Shown: piece after piece, positions 29,215-37,566 of the stretch
Position numbering within the stretch: the stretch's first letter is position 1
Layout: each line of letters begins with the position of its first letter
Origin: Mucilaginibacter cryoferens
Lineage (GTDB): Bacteria > Bacteroidota > Bacteroidia > Sphingobacteriales > Sphingobacteriaceae
DNA length: 64,000 nt
Reading direction: 5' to 3'
Assembly: GCF_014205845.1 (NCBI RefSeq)
Contig: NZ_JACHCR010000023.1
Coordinates: 60,636-124,635, forward strand
Program-made: the position numbers and the translations under genes
The notes under the pieces: model-generated
Told to the model about the DNA's origin: nothing
Seen by the model: the letters and a program-made list of their open reading frames with translations, nothing else
Databases searched by the model: none

Positions 29215-29981
29215 CAACATAAAACAGTAAACAAATCTTATATAACTAACAACCATTCAGTAATCAGCAATTACAAAGTTAATATTCTTGATGACCCAAA
29301 AGTTGAGAAATTCATGTCATTTATTTCGATTCTTGTTGATTTTTGGTCTATCTGCAGCGATATGAAAATCCAATTGTTCTTAGACCTGATGTAAAATTAT
29401 GGCGCAGGCAAAGGCTTTCGATAATGCAAAATTTAGTTCTTAAAGTCAGAAGATTCAGACCAGTTGGATCATTCGTGGCACAGGTCAAAATAATAAAAAC
29501 AGGTCACTGGTAATAAGCGTGTTTCAAACATTGTTCTCTTATCCTACAGACTACTTGAAAATAGCTTATTGACTATCATCAAGTTATTTTCATTTTACCC
29601 CAACTGTAAAAAATCGAACCTGAATTTTTTAGCTATAAAAACAAGTCATTTAGCCTAAAAAATCACCTTGTTCCCGATATAGTTATAGAGTACTAAAGCT
29701 GGTTTTAATGATGGTTACAACTATTCCAAACGGGGAATCAATTCAGTGATAAATCTTACATAAGTAAATGAACTTGGAGCACGGAATCATATGGTCAGGC
29801 CTCCCGGAATATCCACTTATAATTCCTGAATTGAGTTTGATGAAACAAGCTGAGATGGCTTGCAACCTTATGTTCTTAAAAGGTAGACTTCTCGAATGAA
29901 TTGCAAATGATTTGACAGTTACTAAGCTTCAGTAACCTTTTAATAACAGAATCAAAACGTTTCCTTGAATAATCTGTACTA
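29215..29981. other. Intergenic region, nothing firm
   Basis: About 770 AT-rich bases without a supported gene. An imperfect stem (TGAAAATA at 29556, TATTTTCA at 29585, followed by TTTTACC) could be a terminator, but it lies 340 bp after thiD. Short stretches vaguely recall transposase remains; I could not support this. Confidence 0.45.
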
Positions 29982-30002
29982 TTGTTAGTTAAATTCCAAA
30001 TC

Positions 30003-30611
30003 ATGGCAGCAGATAACTCTACATTGATCGCAGTTAGCGCCTTTTCTGGGCTGGCCGGTGCTATAATTACCCAGGCATTGACAGGCTTATTCGCTTACAT
30101 TGGAGACAAACGGAAAGCTGATATTGACCTCAAATCACAGTACCGTAGTAAGAAAGTTGAGATAGCAGAAAACTATTACTACGTGACTGGCGAAACGATG
30201 TCCATACTCAAGAAAAGCGTACAGCTATGGAAAGGTAGGAATATTGCCCGTAGTGAGGCAAGTTATAAGTCAATGAGTGAAGGTTTAAAGGGAGCAGACT
30301 TACAGTTAAAGAAAATGAATATTGAGAACTGGAAGCATAACCTAATTGGTCTTTACTTTGATGTATCCCTTGCTTATGACGACCTGATAGCTGCTAACAA
30401 TAGATCACATGAACTCTATCTGAAGGTATTAGATATTGAGGCCAAAATCAGAACCTCTGGTAATGAAACCGATAAAGAACTATACATCGGGCAGTTTAGC
30501 ATAGCAATATTTGACTTATGCAATCAGTACGATGCAGTTTATGATATACTTGCCAGTGACATGAGTAAAGTAAAGATGGAGTTATTAAACTCTTATAAGA
30601 TTAGTCGTTGA
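30003..30611 (+). CDS. Membrane-anchored hypothetical protein
   Basis: A 202-residue protein from the ATG at 30003 (a TTG 21 bp upstream is less likely). A single N-terminal membrane helix lies at about residues 8-30 (LIAVSAFSGLAGAIITQALTGLFAYI), then a soluble, mostly helical region rich in Lys and Glu (residues 35-202), probably coiled-coil. I recognise no family. It lies just ahead of the IS630-type gene on the same strand, and may be cargo or unrelated. Confidence 0.6.
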   Translation: MAADNSTLIAVSAFSGLAGAIITQALTGLFAYIGDKRKADIDLKSQYRSKKVEIAENYYYVTGETMSILKKSVQLWKGRNIARSEASYKSMSEGLKGADLQLKKMNIENWKHNLIGLYFDVSLAYDDLIAANNRSHELYLKVLDIEAKIRTSGNETDKELYIGQFSIAIFDLCNQYDAVYDILASDMSKVKMELLNSYKISR

Positions 30612-30739
30612 AATTCTAACTATAATACTGCGCTATGTGGCGAATGTCAGCTATATGCGTCAACTAATTCAATATTTGACTATATTTAAAACTAAACTGG
30701 TAGATAAGGATTTATATCAAGCATTCATTAATTCCCTTT

Positions 30740-32281
30740 TTGCATATGCATATATCCAGAATCAAAAAAGATTTTATCAGACGGCATTTCATTGAAGGAA
30801 ATTCCAATGTGAAATATCTTGCTGAAGTTTTGGATTTGCGCGCAGAAACTATACGGTTTTACCTTAATGAGTTTAAAGTTATCCAATCGCAAATCCCGGA
30901 AAAGCTGTCAGATTACAGCTTTTTTATAGGTAAAGAAAAGGTTAGAAAGACCAATCCGTGGTATCTCAACCTGATAAGTGTTTTACCGGGGATAATCAAG
31001 GAAGAGCCGGGTCCCGTACTGGTTGGTGACACGATTTACAGGAAATATGTTGAGCTCTTCCCCGGTGAATATAGCAGGTCTGGCTTCTATCCCCATTTTC
31101 GTAATTGGTTCAATGAAAATGAAGATGCCTTGTGTACTGAAAAGATGAAATCGCAGTATTCTGAAGACGAGATCGCTACACTAAACAAATGGCGAAAATC
31201 GAAGGACCGCCACCGCTGGCAAGTTGCAGTGGTTCTGATGACCGTTTATACTTATCTTTCAATGGGTAAATTAGCTGAGAAGATCGAATGTACCAATCCT
31301 ACTTTGCGTGCCTGGTTAAGGATTTACAAAAGCGAAGGCCTTAAGGCGTTGGATAGGGCCGGTACAGAACGGCCTATCAAAGCGGAGAAAGCAGCTGAAA
31401 TAGAAGCCAAGATTGATAATTTGGTGCACTTGGTTCGACAGAGCCCAAAGCTTTATGGAATAGATCGCGCTTCCTGGACACTCACTGACTTGGCTTTTGT
31501 TTTTACGCGGGAGTTTGGTCAAAGTATTACCTTCTGTACGGTATCTATTTACTTGAAACGGCGGGGCATTAAGTTTAAGCGTTCACGAGAAGTAATTGCA
31601 AGTACCGATCCAGATTTCCGCGAAAAATATGAAGAGATTCAGCGTGTATTAGGGAATCTCGGTGAGAAAGAGAAATTCTTTTCTATTGACGAATACGGGC
31701 CATGTTCGGTAAGGCCGAAGGGTGGCAGGCTACTGGCGCTTAAAGGTGAACAACCCGTATACCTAAAAGTAGATAAAAGCAAAGGGTATTTTATATGCAC
31801 AGGTGCATTGGAATTATCCTGCAACAAACTTACCTGGTTCTATTCAAAAAGAAAAGATACAAGTGAAATGATAAGGTTGATCGAAGTGTTAACAGAACAA
31901 TATAAAGATCAGGATAAATTATATATGTCATGGGATGCGGCCAGTTGGCATGCGTCCAAGCAACTATTGAATTTTTTAAAAAAGGTTAATGATCCTGCCT
32001 ATAGGGCTATTCATCAAAGGCCCGTAATTGCCTTAACTCCTCTGCCTGCTCGAGCGCCCCATCTAAATGTAATCGAGTCTGTGTTTAGCGGAATGTCCAA
32101 GTCTGTGATTCGAAATAGTGATTATGAGTCGTTGGAGGACTGCAAAGCTGCCATAGATAGATATTTTCTTAAGCGTAACAATTACTACATGGATAATCAT
32201 AAACGTGCGGGTAATAAGATATGGGGAAAGGAAAAAGTAAAACCAGTGTTTGATAAGGCGAATATTTGCAGAAACATTTAG
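30740..32281 (+). mobile_element. IS630-like transposase with an extended N-terminus
   Basis: A 513-residue DDE transposase. Two winged or homeodomain-like helix-turn-helix regions precede the catalytic core: an extra first one (residues 1-50, LAEVLDLRAETIRFYLNEF), then MGKLAEKIECTNPTLRAWLRIY with FKRSR. The catalytic residues are Asp317 in FSIDEYGP, Asp399 in YMSWDAASWH and Glu446 in HLNVIESVFSG, spaced as in IS630/Tc1. Normal IS630 proteins are about 340 residues, so roughly 150 residues are additional. I could not find terminal inverted repeats by eye or a TA target duplication. It may be an intact but unusual element or a domesticated gene. Confidence 0.85.
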
Positions 32282-32334
32282 GTAATCAAAAGAGATAAAA
32301 TATAAATACCGAAAGACGTATAAAGCCGTGAACG

Positions 32335-32520
32335 TTACTTCTTACAAACACCACATGTCAAACCATCCTTTGCACAACGCTTACAGTACTTGCAATTCTT
32401 GCATGCTCGACATGGGCTATCGCCTTTACAAGTTGCGTAGCTTTTAGTTGGAGTTTTAACGCTGCTTGCGCTTACTAATGATCCGGCTGCGATAATTAAG
32501 ATGAAAAGGTATTTCTTCAT
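32335..32520 (-). CDS. Small secreted Cys-rich peptide
   Basis: A 61-residue protein with a signal peptide (MKKYLFILIIAAGSLVSA). The mature part has eight Cys at 31, 37, 40, 43, 46, 49, 56 and 59, five of them exactly three residues apart (repeated CxxC), with many Lys and Arg between. Such a ladder could bind metal or form a tight disulfide knot. Similar small proteins occur in other Sphingobacteriaceae, to my recollection, with no known role. It lies just downstream of and opposite to the transposase gene. Confidence 0.7.
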   Translation of the reverse strand: MKKYLFILIIAAGSLVSASSVKTPTKSYATCKGDSPCRACKNCKYCKRCAKDGLTCGVCKK

Positions 32521-32820
32521 GAATGGTTAGGTTTGTTGCGTAAATATAAACGATTTACAATAACATTCATAGCTATGGGTAAATATGGTAACGTTGCAAC
32601 TCTGAAGTTACCAGGAAGCTTCTTTTTTTCAGAAGTTGCAGGGCGGCTACCACTGCCGCGTCAAATGGACTGACCAGGAGCGCCTATCCCCTTCGTTAAA
32701 CAGACTTGCCTGGTAGAGATTTATACCTTCTAGATGTTCCGACCTCATACCCAGCCAGGGTAAGTGAGCAATAACTTCCCATATCCCTATTTAATTATTG
32801 TATAAAAAACAGGAACACCT
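32521..32820. other. Intergenic region with a stem-loop
   Basis: GCAACTCTGAA (32596-32606) nearly pairs with TTCAGAAGTTGC (32628-32639), one bulge, loop about 22 nt. Function is unknown. No gene is seen. Confidence 0.4.
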
Positions 32821-34377
32821 TTATTGGGGTAATTGAGCTTCAGGCTTTCCTTTCATTTCCTGTTCAACCAAGTGACCCAGGAATTTCGCAAAGGGTCCAA
32901 TATCCTGCCCCGTACTTGCCTTTTCAAGAGCGTCCATATAAGTTGCCCTTTTTTCAACAGGAATAACTGTCCACGGGTAGCCGCCCGAAGCCAACATGGT
33001 ATTCATCAAAAAGCGTCCTATACGTCCGTTTCCATCCATGTATGGATGGATAAAGACGAACAAAAAATGACCCAATACAGCTCTTACAGACGCTTCCGTT
33101 TCTTCTTTTAACAATTCAAATAAAACCGGCATGGCGTCTCTCATCGCGTCAACATTTAATGGAGTATGTTTTGAACTGGTGATAAACACCTGATTATTCC
33201 GGTAACCGGCCAAATCCGAAGTTTTTAATATACCCACCGATACACTGGGATCGAACAATTCACGATACCAGCCAGGATGGTCTGCATCTGTTTGTTTACC
33301 CGGATTTTCGCCATCCATGATTTTGCTGATCGAGCCCTTTACTTTTTGAAAAGCCTGCCAGTATCCCCTCGCAGCCATCGCATCTTTCTGCTTTTTATCG
33401 TCAGGATTGACATCCTTATCCCAAGCGCCGCTACTGACCCTTTCGATCAGTTCGGGCGTTACCCTATAGCGTTCTATAGACAAAGAATGGTAAGCATCTG
33501 TGACAAAAACGTCATCAATATGTTTAAGATAGGCATCCTTGTCTTTTGGGATTCCGGGAGCCACAGGGAAATTTTGAATTACAGTGGTGCGCATCATTTG
33601 CCACATCAGTCGTAGTCGGTTAGCATAAGGGGAACGTTCTCTTCCCGATAATTTGATGTCTATCTTTTCTTCAAAAGGATCAGACTCTCTCACATTATAA
33701 TCTGCTGAACGCATAGCCCCGAGAATATTCTCTGCAATACGGTCCCGTCCTATATTTCTGAATGCACCGGCTAACCTGCCGGCTATAGAAGTATGGCCAT
33801 TATCCAACAACACTGGCAGCAATTCAGATGCATCTCTTACCATTGATGCTACTGTCCGCGCATCAATCGGGTTGCGCGCGTAGGTGTTAGCAGAAGCATA
33901 AATTAACGCTCCCGGGAGTGTATACATTCTAATCCCATATTGCTCTGTTCTTAATTCTGCTTCCGGAAGTTCTGCTTTAAGATTAAACAGGGTGGTATTA
34001 AAAGGTAAATTGGTCAGGGTGTTATTCGCCTTTGGTGATTTGATTATCAGTTGAAGCGGAACCGTATAATTACCAGCGTGTAATTGTAAAGATTGTTCTG
34101 CCGAAATACACCAATCCGTCTCATATTTATATTTCAGAAATTTGGCACAAAAATCCCAATAGGATGTGTACCATGATGTACTGTCCCCAGGGCGTTCCTC
34201 AGGGTCCGCTGGTATGTACCATCCTTTTATGATTTCTTTAAGAAACCCTTTCTTAACTAATAATACCCGGATTGATTTTTTTGAAATTTCGGATGTATGG
34301 ATTGCTACACCTCCTTTATCCTGACGTTCCTTTAATGTTTCCAGTGCTTCTACGAGTTTTTCCCTTGGTGTAGCCAT
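32821..34377 (-). CDS. Fic-domain protein with an N-terminal AbiEi-like DNA-binding/antitoxin domain
   Basis: A 518-residue fusion. Residues 1-60 form a winged helix (SEISKKSIRVLLVKKGFLKEI), and 60-210 resemble the AbiEi/type IV antitoxin regulator domain (WCISAEQSLQLHAGNYTVP, YTLPGALIYASANTYARNPIDARTVASMV). The C-terminal half is a Fic AMP-transferase with the active site HPYMDGNGRIGR (444-455) fully intact. An upstream segment YHSLSIE resembles the (S/T)xxxE inhibitory helix of class II Fic proteins. It should transfer AMP or another nucleotide onto a target protein, held in check by its own N-terminus. Immediately upstream lie eight 24-bp repeats, which fits autoregulation by the N-terminal domain. 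A toxin-antitoxin or phage-defence role is inference. Confidence 0.85.
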   Translation of the reverse strand: MATPREKLVEALETLKERQDKGGVAIHTSEISKKSIRVLLVKKGFLKEIIKGWYIPADPEERPGDSTSWYTSYWDFCAKFLKYKYETDWCISAEQSLQLHAGNYTVPLQLIIKSPKANNTLTNLPFNTTLFNLKAELPEAELRTEQYGIRMYTLPGALIYASANTYARNPIDARTVASMVRDASELLPVLLDNGHTSIAGRLAGAFRNIGRDRIAENILGAMRSADYNVRESDPFEEKIDIKLSGRERSPYANRLRLMWQMMRTTVIQNFPVAPGIPKDKDAYLKHIDDVFVTDAYHSLSIERYRVTPELIERVSSGAWDKDVNPDDKKQKDAMAARGYWQAFQKVKGSISKIMDGENPGKQTDADHPGWYRELFDPSVSVGILKTSDLAGYRNNQVFITSSKHTPLNVDAMRDAMPVLFELLKEETEASVRAVLGHFLFVFIHPYMDGNGRIGRFLMNTMLASGGYPWTVIPVEKRATYMDALEKASTGQDIGPFAKFLGHLVEQEMKGKPEAQLPQ

Positions 34378-34383
34378 TTATAT

Positions 34384-34575
34384 AATGCAATAAAACAATT
34401 ACAAACAAATGTAGTAAAACAATTACAAATAAATGCAGTAAAACAATTATAAACGTCTGTAGTTAAACAATTATAAACAACCGCAGTAAAACAATTGTAA
34501 ACAACCTCAATAAAGCAATTGTAGACAACCGCAATAAAACAACTATAAATAACCGCAGTAAAACAATTATAAACG
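34384..34575. repeat. Eight tandem 24-bp repeats upstream of the Fic fusion gene
   Basis: Eight units of exactly 24 bp, consensus core GCAGTAAAACAATTATAAAC, start at 34384, 34408, 34432, 34456, 34480, 34504, 34528 and 34552. The copies differ at a few positions (for example AATTAC, AATTAT, AATTGT), so they have diverged with age. The array begins 7 bp upstream of the Fic start codon, so the promoter must lie within or overlap it. Copies contain the self-complementary ACAATTGT or near-variants. There are no unique spacers, so it is not a CRISPR. Best read as an operator array. Confidence 0.9.
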
Positions 34576-34736
34576 CGCGTACCAAAACTATAATATCTAA
34601 ACTAGCTGTTTGACTTCAACAGATAGTTACTTTATGTTTCGGATTTCATAAAGAAGATATTCAGGCTACATGCCGAGAATGTCCTATACTGGTAGGGCAC
34701 TTGTTGTTGTTTTATCACCCGCACAGAGAATCGCTC

Positions 34737-34979
34737 TTATACTATCATACCTATCAAACCCGTAATAATTTGATGGCTTGTACCTCTCGCGCTCTTTCCG
34801 GCAGATTGCCCGGCCCATAAAGCAATAAAATCTTCGATGCTGTGCTTTTGCGCGTGTGACCGAACCAAACTCATCAGTTGGTTTTGAAAAGTATAATAAG
34901 GAATTGATATACCTTTTGCTTCCATCCGCTGCATAAACTCATGCTCTATTATGGTATAGAGACAGGTCTTGTGTTTCAC
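34737..34979 (-). pseudogene. C-terminal remnant of a nitronate monooxygenase-like enzyme
   Basis: Eighty codons: FMQRMEAKGISIPYYTFQNQ and LWAGQSAGKSA match the C-terminal end of nitronate monooxygenase/2-nitropropane dioxygenase proteins, where FMDEMEAKG-x-x-x-x-P-x-x-QN-x-L and LWAGQ are hallmarks. The flavin-binding barrel upstream is missing. A broken gene. Confidence 0.55.
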
Positions 34980-35145
34980 AAATTGGGGCTCAATCGATAC
35001 CCAGGCATTGGCTGTCCATTCATCGGCGTAAAGGGTTTCAACCTACCCCTGGAAGGCCTATAATCAATGCCATCGCCGTCGGTTAAAGAATATCCTCGCA
35101 GTCATGCGCGGCGATCCGCACAGCCATTGCTTCCTGTAGACAAGG

Positions 35146-35334
35146 CTAGGCAACTAGGTATAGGTCCTGTAAATGATCAAAAGGAACCTCAAAAACAAAA
35201 CCGGCCCTGGCCAGTACTTTGCCTGCCGCGTGGTTACCACGGTTCACCACTGCGCCGATACAACCAAAATCAAGAATCCGCTTCCGGGAATAACCGGCAA
35301 CAATTAATTCTAAAAACCGGATAGCCGGTAGCAA
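35146..35334 (-). pseudogene. C-terminal remnant of a GNAT acetyltransferase
   Basis: Sixty codons including IGAVVNRGNHAAGKVLARAGFVFE, which resembles the last beta-alpha-beta of GNAT enzymes ('N-x-x-S-x-x-V-L-E-K-x-G-F'). The acetyl-CoA pyrophosphate loop is missing. It lies in the same stretch of unrelated gene pieces as the remnant at 34737, just ahead of the conjugative element. Confidence 0.5.
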
Positions 35335-35844
35335 CGTGTTTTCACAAAAAAGGTACGTGTTTCATAAAAAATAAAAGAAACTATAGCCCCCTTCATTACC
35401 TCCATCATCTCCACGCCTCAATCGTACCTCATTCGGCACCTCGATTCATTCGTCCATTCAGCAGCCTTCCCCGGAATGGAAAAGAATGGTTTCGTACCGC
35501 ACCATACTTTTTATCATACAAAGTGAAGGCCGCTTCATGCCATTTTCATTTCGGGCAGAAATTCGTTCCTCATTTCAACACCGCTCTTCACCTGCCATAA
35601 AGCCGCCGTCACCAAAATATTTAAAAGAATTAGCTCGTTACCTCGCCATACTTTTTATCGGACAAAAAAGCGCGCTCCCCTCAGTAAAGTATAACCATAT
35701 CTTTTTTCAGCCAGGATTTCTCCGTCAATAAATCCCCCCTCCAAAATTTATTTATCACACCGCCCTAAATGGTTGTGAAAACCTCCTCCCCATTCTCCCA
35801 ACCTTTGTTCCGGGTTAGCGCTAAAATGCGAAAACCCGCAGCGA
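35335..35844. other. Gene-free stretch at the left side of the conjugative element, with a direct repeat
   Basis: No supported gene. Two 31-base stretches at about 35493-35523 and 35636-35667 share CATACTTTTTATC and ACAAA with most flanking bases, 145 bp apart. They may be promoters, binding sites or remains of an end of the element. Confidence 0.4.
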
Positions 35845-36108
35845 ATGGAATTAAAACAGATGGCTTCCTTACTCCGATTGACTGCCGATGAAGGTGCTGA
35901 AAAAGCGCTTTTAGCGCTGGGGCAATTGCCGGATGCCATCTCCAAATCTCAAGCCTACCGCACCTATGGCCGCAGCAATGTCGACCGCTGGCTTACCGAG
36001 GGCTTGCTAAAACTTTCCAATCAAAAACTCAGCCGGGCCAACCTGGAAGCCATCGCGGCCGCCAGTAACCGGGTAACCTATTTGCCTGTGGCAGAAAGGA
36101 AGGGTTAA
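35845..36108 (+). CDS. Small DNA-binding (HTH/excisionase-like) protein, copy A
   Basis: An 87-residue protein with an internal helix-turn-helix-like segment SKSQAYRTYGRSNVDRWLTEG. A paralog at 36327 has KNEAFRLYGRKNVERWIEDA at the same place. These proteins are typical of Bacteroidota conjugative elements and resemble excisionase or MerR-like regulators. Likely role is control of excision or of the downstream replication and transfer genes. Confidence 0.75.
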   Translation: MELKQMASLLRLTADEGAEKALLALGQLPDAISKSQAYRTYGRSNVDRWLTEGLLKLSNQKLSRANLEAIAAASNRVTYLPVAERKG

Positions 36109-36120
36109 CCACACCCAAAG

Positions 36121-36326
36121 CTCTTTGACATCAGGGGATGAAGCATTATCCTGTCCAGCGACAGGAAATTTGGCGAAGGTGAGATCATATCAATATGCCG
36201 AAAGCGCCTTGGCAGCCATGAGGCCGGTTTGTAGAAGCCGACGCGAGTAGTCCCGAATGCATACCAACCGGCAGAAGCGCATTAAACCCGGGCCCGATAC
36301 CCGCTGCCGGTTCCAATTATCCCAAC
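36121..36326 (+). ncRNA. Structured leader/RNA element between the two DNA-binding paralogs
   Basis: A GC-rich, non-coding stretch of 206 nt. A 7-bp hairpin TCCTGTC-CAGC-GACAGGA lies at 36149-36166. GCCGGTTTGTA (36223-36233) can pair with TACCAACCGGC (36262-36272), 10 of 11 positions. AACCGGCAG (36266-36274) can instead pair perfectly with CTGCCGGTT (36304-36312). The two alternatives exclude each other, as in attenuators and riboswitches, and the downstream stem ends 14 nt before the ATG of copy B. I do not recognise the class. Confidence 0.6.
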
Positions 36327-36596
36327 ATGGAAATTTCAACTTTCGATTTACAGGCCCTCATTCGCATATCGTCCGAATTAGGTGCCGTCATCACATTAAT
36401 CAAAACAGGCAAACTAAAACCTTATCTCAAAAAGAACGAAGCTTTTCGGCTCTATGGCCGGAAGAATGTAGAACGCTGGATTGAAGATGCACGCGTTACA
36501 CCCCGCAAGGATGGTGACCATTCTGCATGTTGGCGTATCGACCGTATCGAGATCGAGTCCATCGCCAAGTCCAGCCAGTTATTGCTACACCTCTAA
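36327..36596 (+). CDS. Small DNA-binding (HTH/excisionase-like) protein, copy B
   Basis: An 89-residue paralog of copy A. N-terminal helix region (DLQALIRISSELGAVITLIKTG), then the recognition segment KNEAFRLYGRKNVERWIEDARV and a short C-terminal helix. Its start codon directly follows the structured leader, so translation may be controlled by RNA folding. The primase gene follows 11 bp on. Confidence 0.75.
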   Translation: MEISTFDLQALIRISSELGAVITLIKTGKLKPYLKKNEAFRLYGRKNVERWIEDARVTPRKDGDHSACWRIDRIEIESIAKSSQLLLHL

Positions 36597-36607
36597 TTTA
36601 ATGATAC

Positions 36608-37546
36608 ATGAATGAATTATTAACGGCCAAAGAGATTAAGGATAATCTTTCTTTGGTGAATCTTTTAGCCCGGATGGGATTTTATCCCGCCAGGAAATCT
36701 GGAAAGGAGCATTACTATATCAGTATGCTCCGCGATCCCGAACGTACGCCATCCTTTTGTGTTGATGATAATCTTGGTGTTTGGTTCGATGCCGGCATCG
36801 GCAAAGGAGGCAACATCATTGACTTTAGCATCGCTTATTGGAAGCACCTATCTTTTCAAGAGGTTTTAGTAAAGATCCAGGAATTATGTGAAGGTACTGT
36901 AATCATCAAACCAACCGATAATAACACCACCCGAAGGAGGCATGCAGTTAAGCTGCCGTATTACAAGGTTGCCGAAGTCAAAGAGCTGGGCAACAATCCC
37001 GCCATTACCGAATATCTCAAAGAGCGGGGCGTTTGGGAAACTGCGCAGGGCCGCGTAAAAGAAGTATATTATTATGTCGAAGATGAAAAGAAGCTGCGCA
37101 AAAACTTTTTCGCAGCTGGTTGGCAAAACGAAACAGCCGGCTGGGAGGTGCGCAATAAATATTTTAAGGGTTGTGTCGGCAACAAGGCTATCACCATCAT
37201 TCCAGCTGATACCGGCCACCTCGTCGTTTTCGAAGGATATATCAATTATTTAAGCTGGCTTACCGAACATCCCTTATCCACTGCCACCGTCCTTGTCCTC
37301 AATAGCATATCCTTCCTCAGGGCAGCGATCAGCATCGCCGCGAATTACGAAACAATCGACCTCTATTTCGATCGCGACAAAACCGGGCACGAAGCCACGC
37401 TCGCATTTCAAAAGGATATGCCCCGCGCAACCGACCGCTCCATGGCTTATGAGCATTATAATGATTATAACGACCGGGTCAAAGCAACCATCAAAGCCCG
37501 CGATCAACCCGAGGTCAGCATCTTTAGAAATACCTTCTCCCGCTAA
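36608..37546 (+). CDS. Primase-like protein with CHC2-type and Toprim domains (TraP-like)
   Basis: A 312-residue protein with a DnaG-like N-terminal region (SFCVDDNLGVWFDAGIGKGGNIIDF), lacking the full zinc-Cys set, and a Toprim domain with LVVFEGYINYLSWL and IDLYFDRDKTGHEATLAF (acidic metal-binding residues present). Related proteins in CTnDOT-like elements prime the transferred strand in the recipient. Confidence 0.88.
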   Translation: MNELLTAKEIKDNLSLVNLLARMGFYPARKSGKEHYYISMLRDPERTPSFCVDDNLGVWFDAGIGKGGNIIDFSIAYWKHLSFQEVLVKIQELCEGTVIIKPTDNNTTRRRHAVKLPYYKVAEVKELGNNPAITEYLKERGVWETAQGRVKEVYYYVEDEKKLRKNFFAAGWQNETAGWEVRNKYFKGCVGNKAITIIPADTGHLVVFEGYINYLSWLTEHPLSTATVLVLNSISFLRAAISIAANYETIDLYFDRDKTGHEATLAFQKDMPRATDRSMAYEHYNDYNDRVKATIKARDQPEVSIFRNTFSR

Positions 37547-37566
37547 TATATTTAAAACTTAATTTC

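Noticed and set aside
29215..29981. Remains of an IS3-type transposase
   Set aside because: Only a few residues in one frame look similar, with stops throughout; not enough to call.
34384..34575. CRISPR array
   Set aside because: The units are contiguous with no unique spacers and there are no cas genes.
36121..36180. Hammerhead ribozyme
   Set aside because: A GAAA follows a hairpin, but the required CUGAUGA core is absent.
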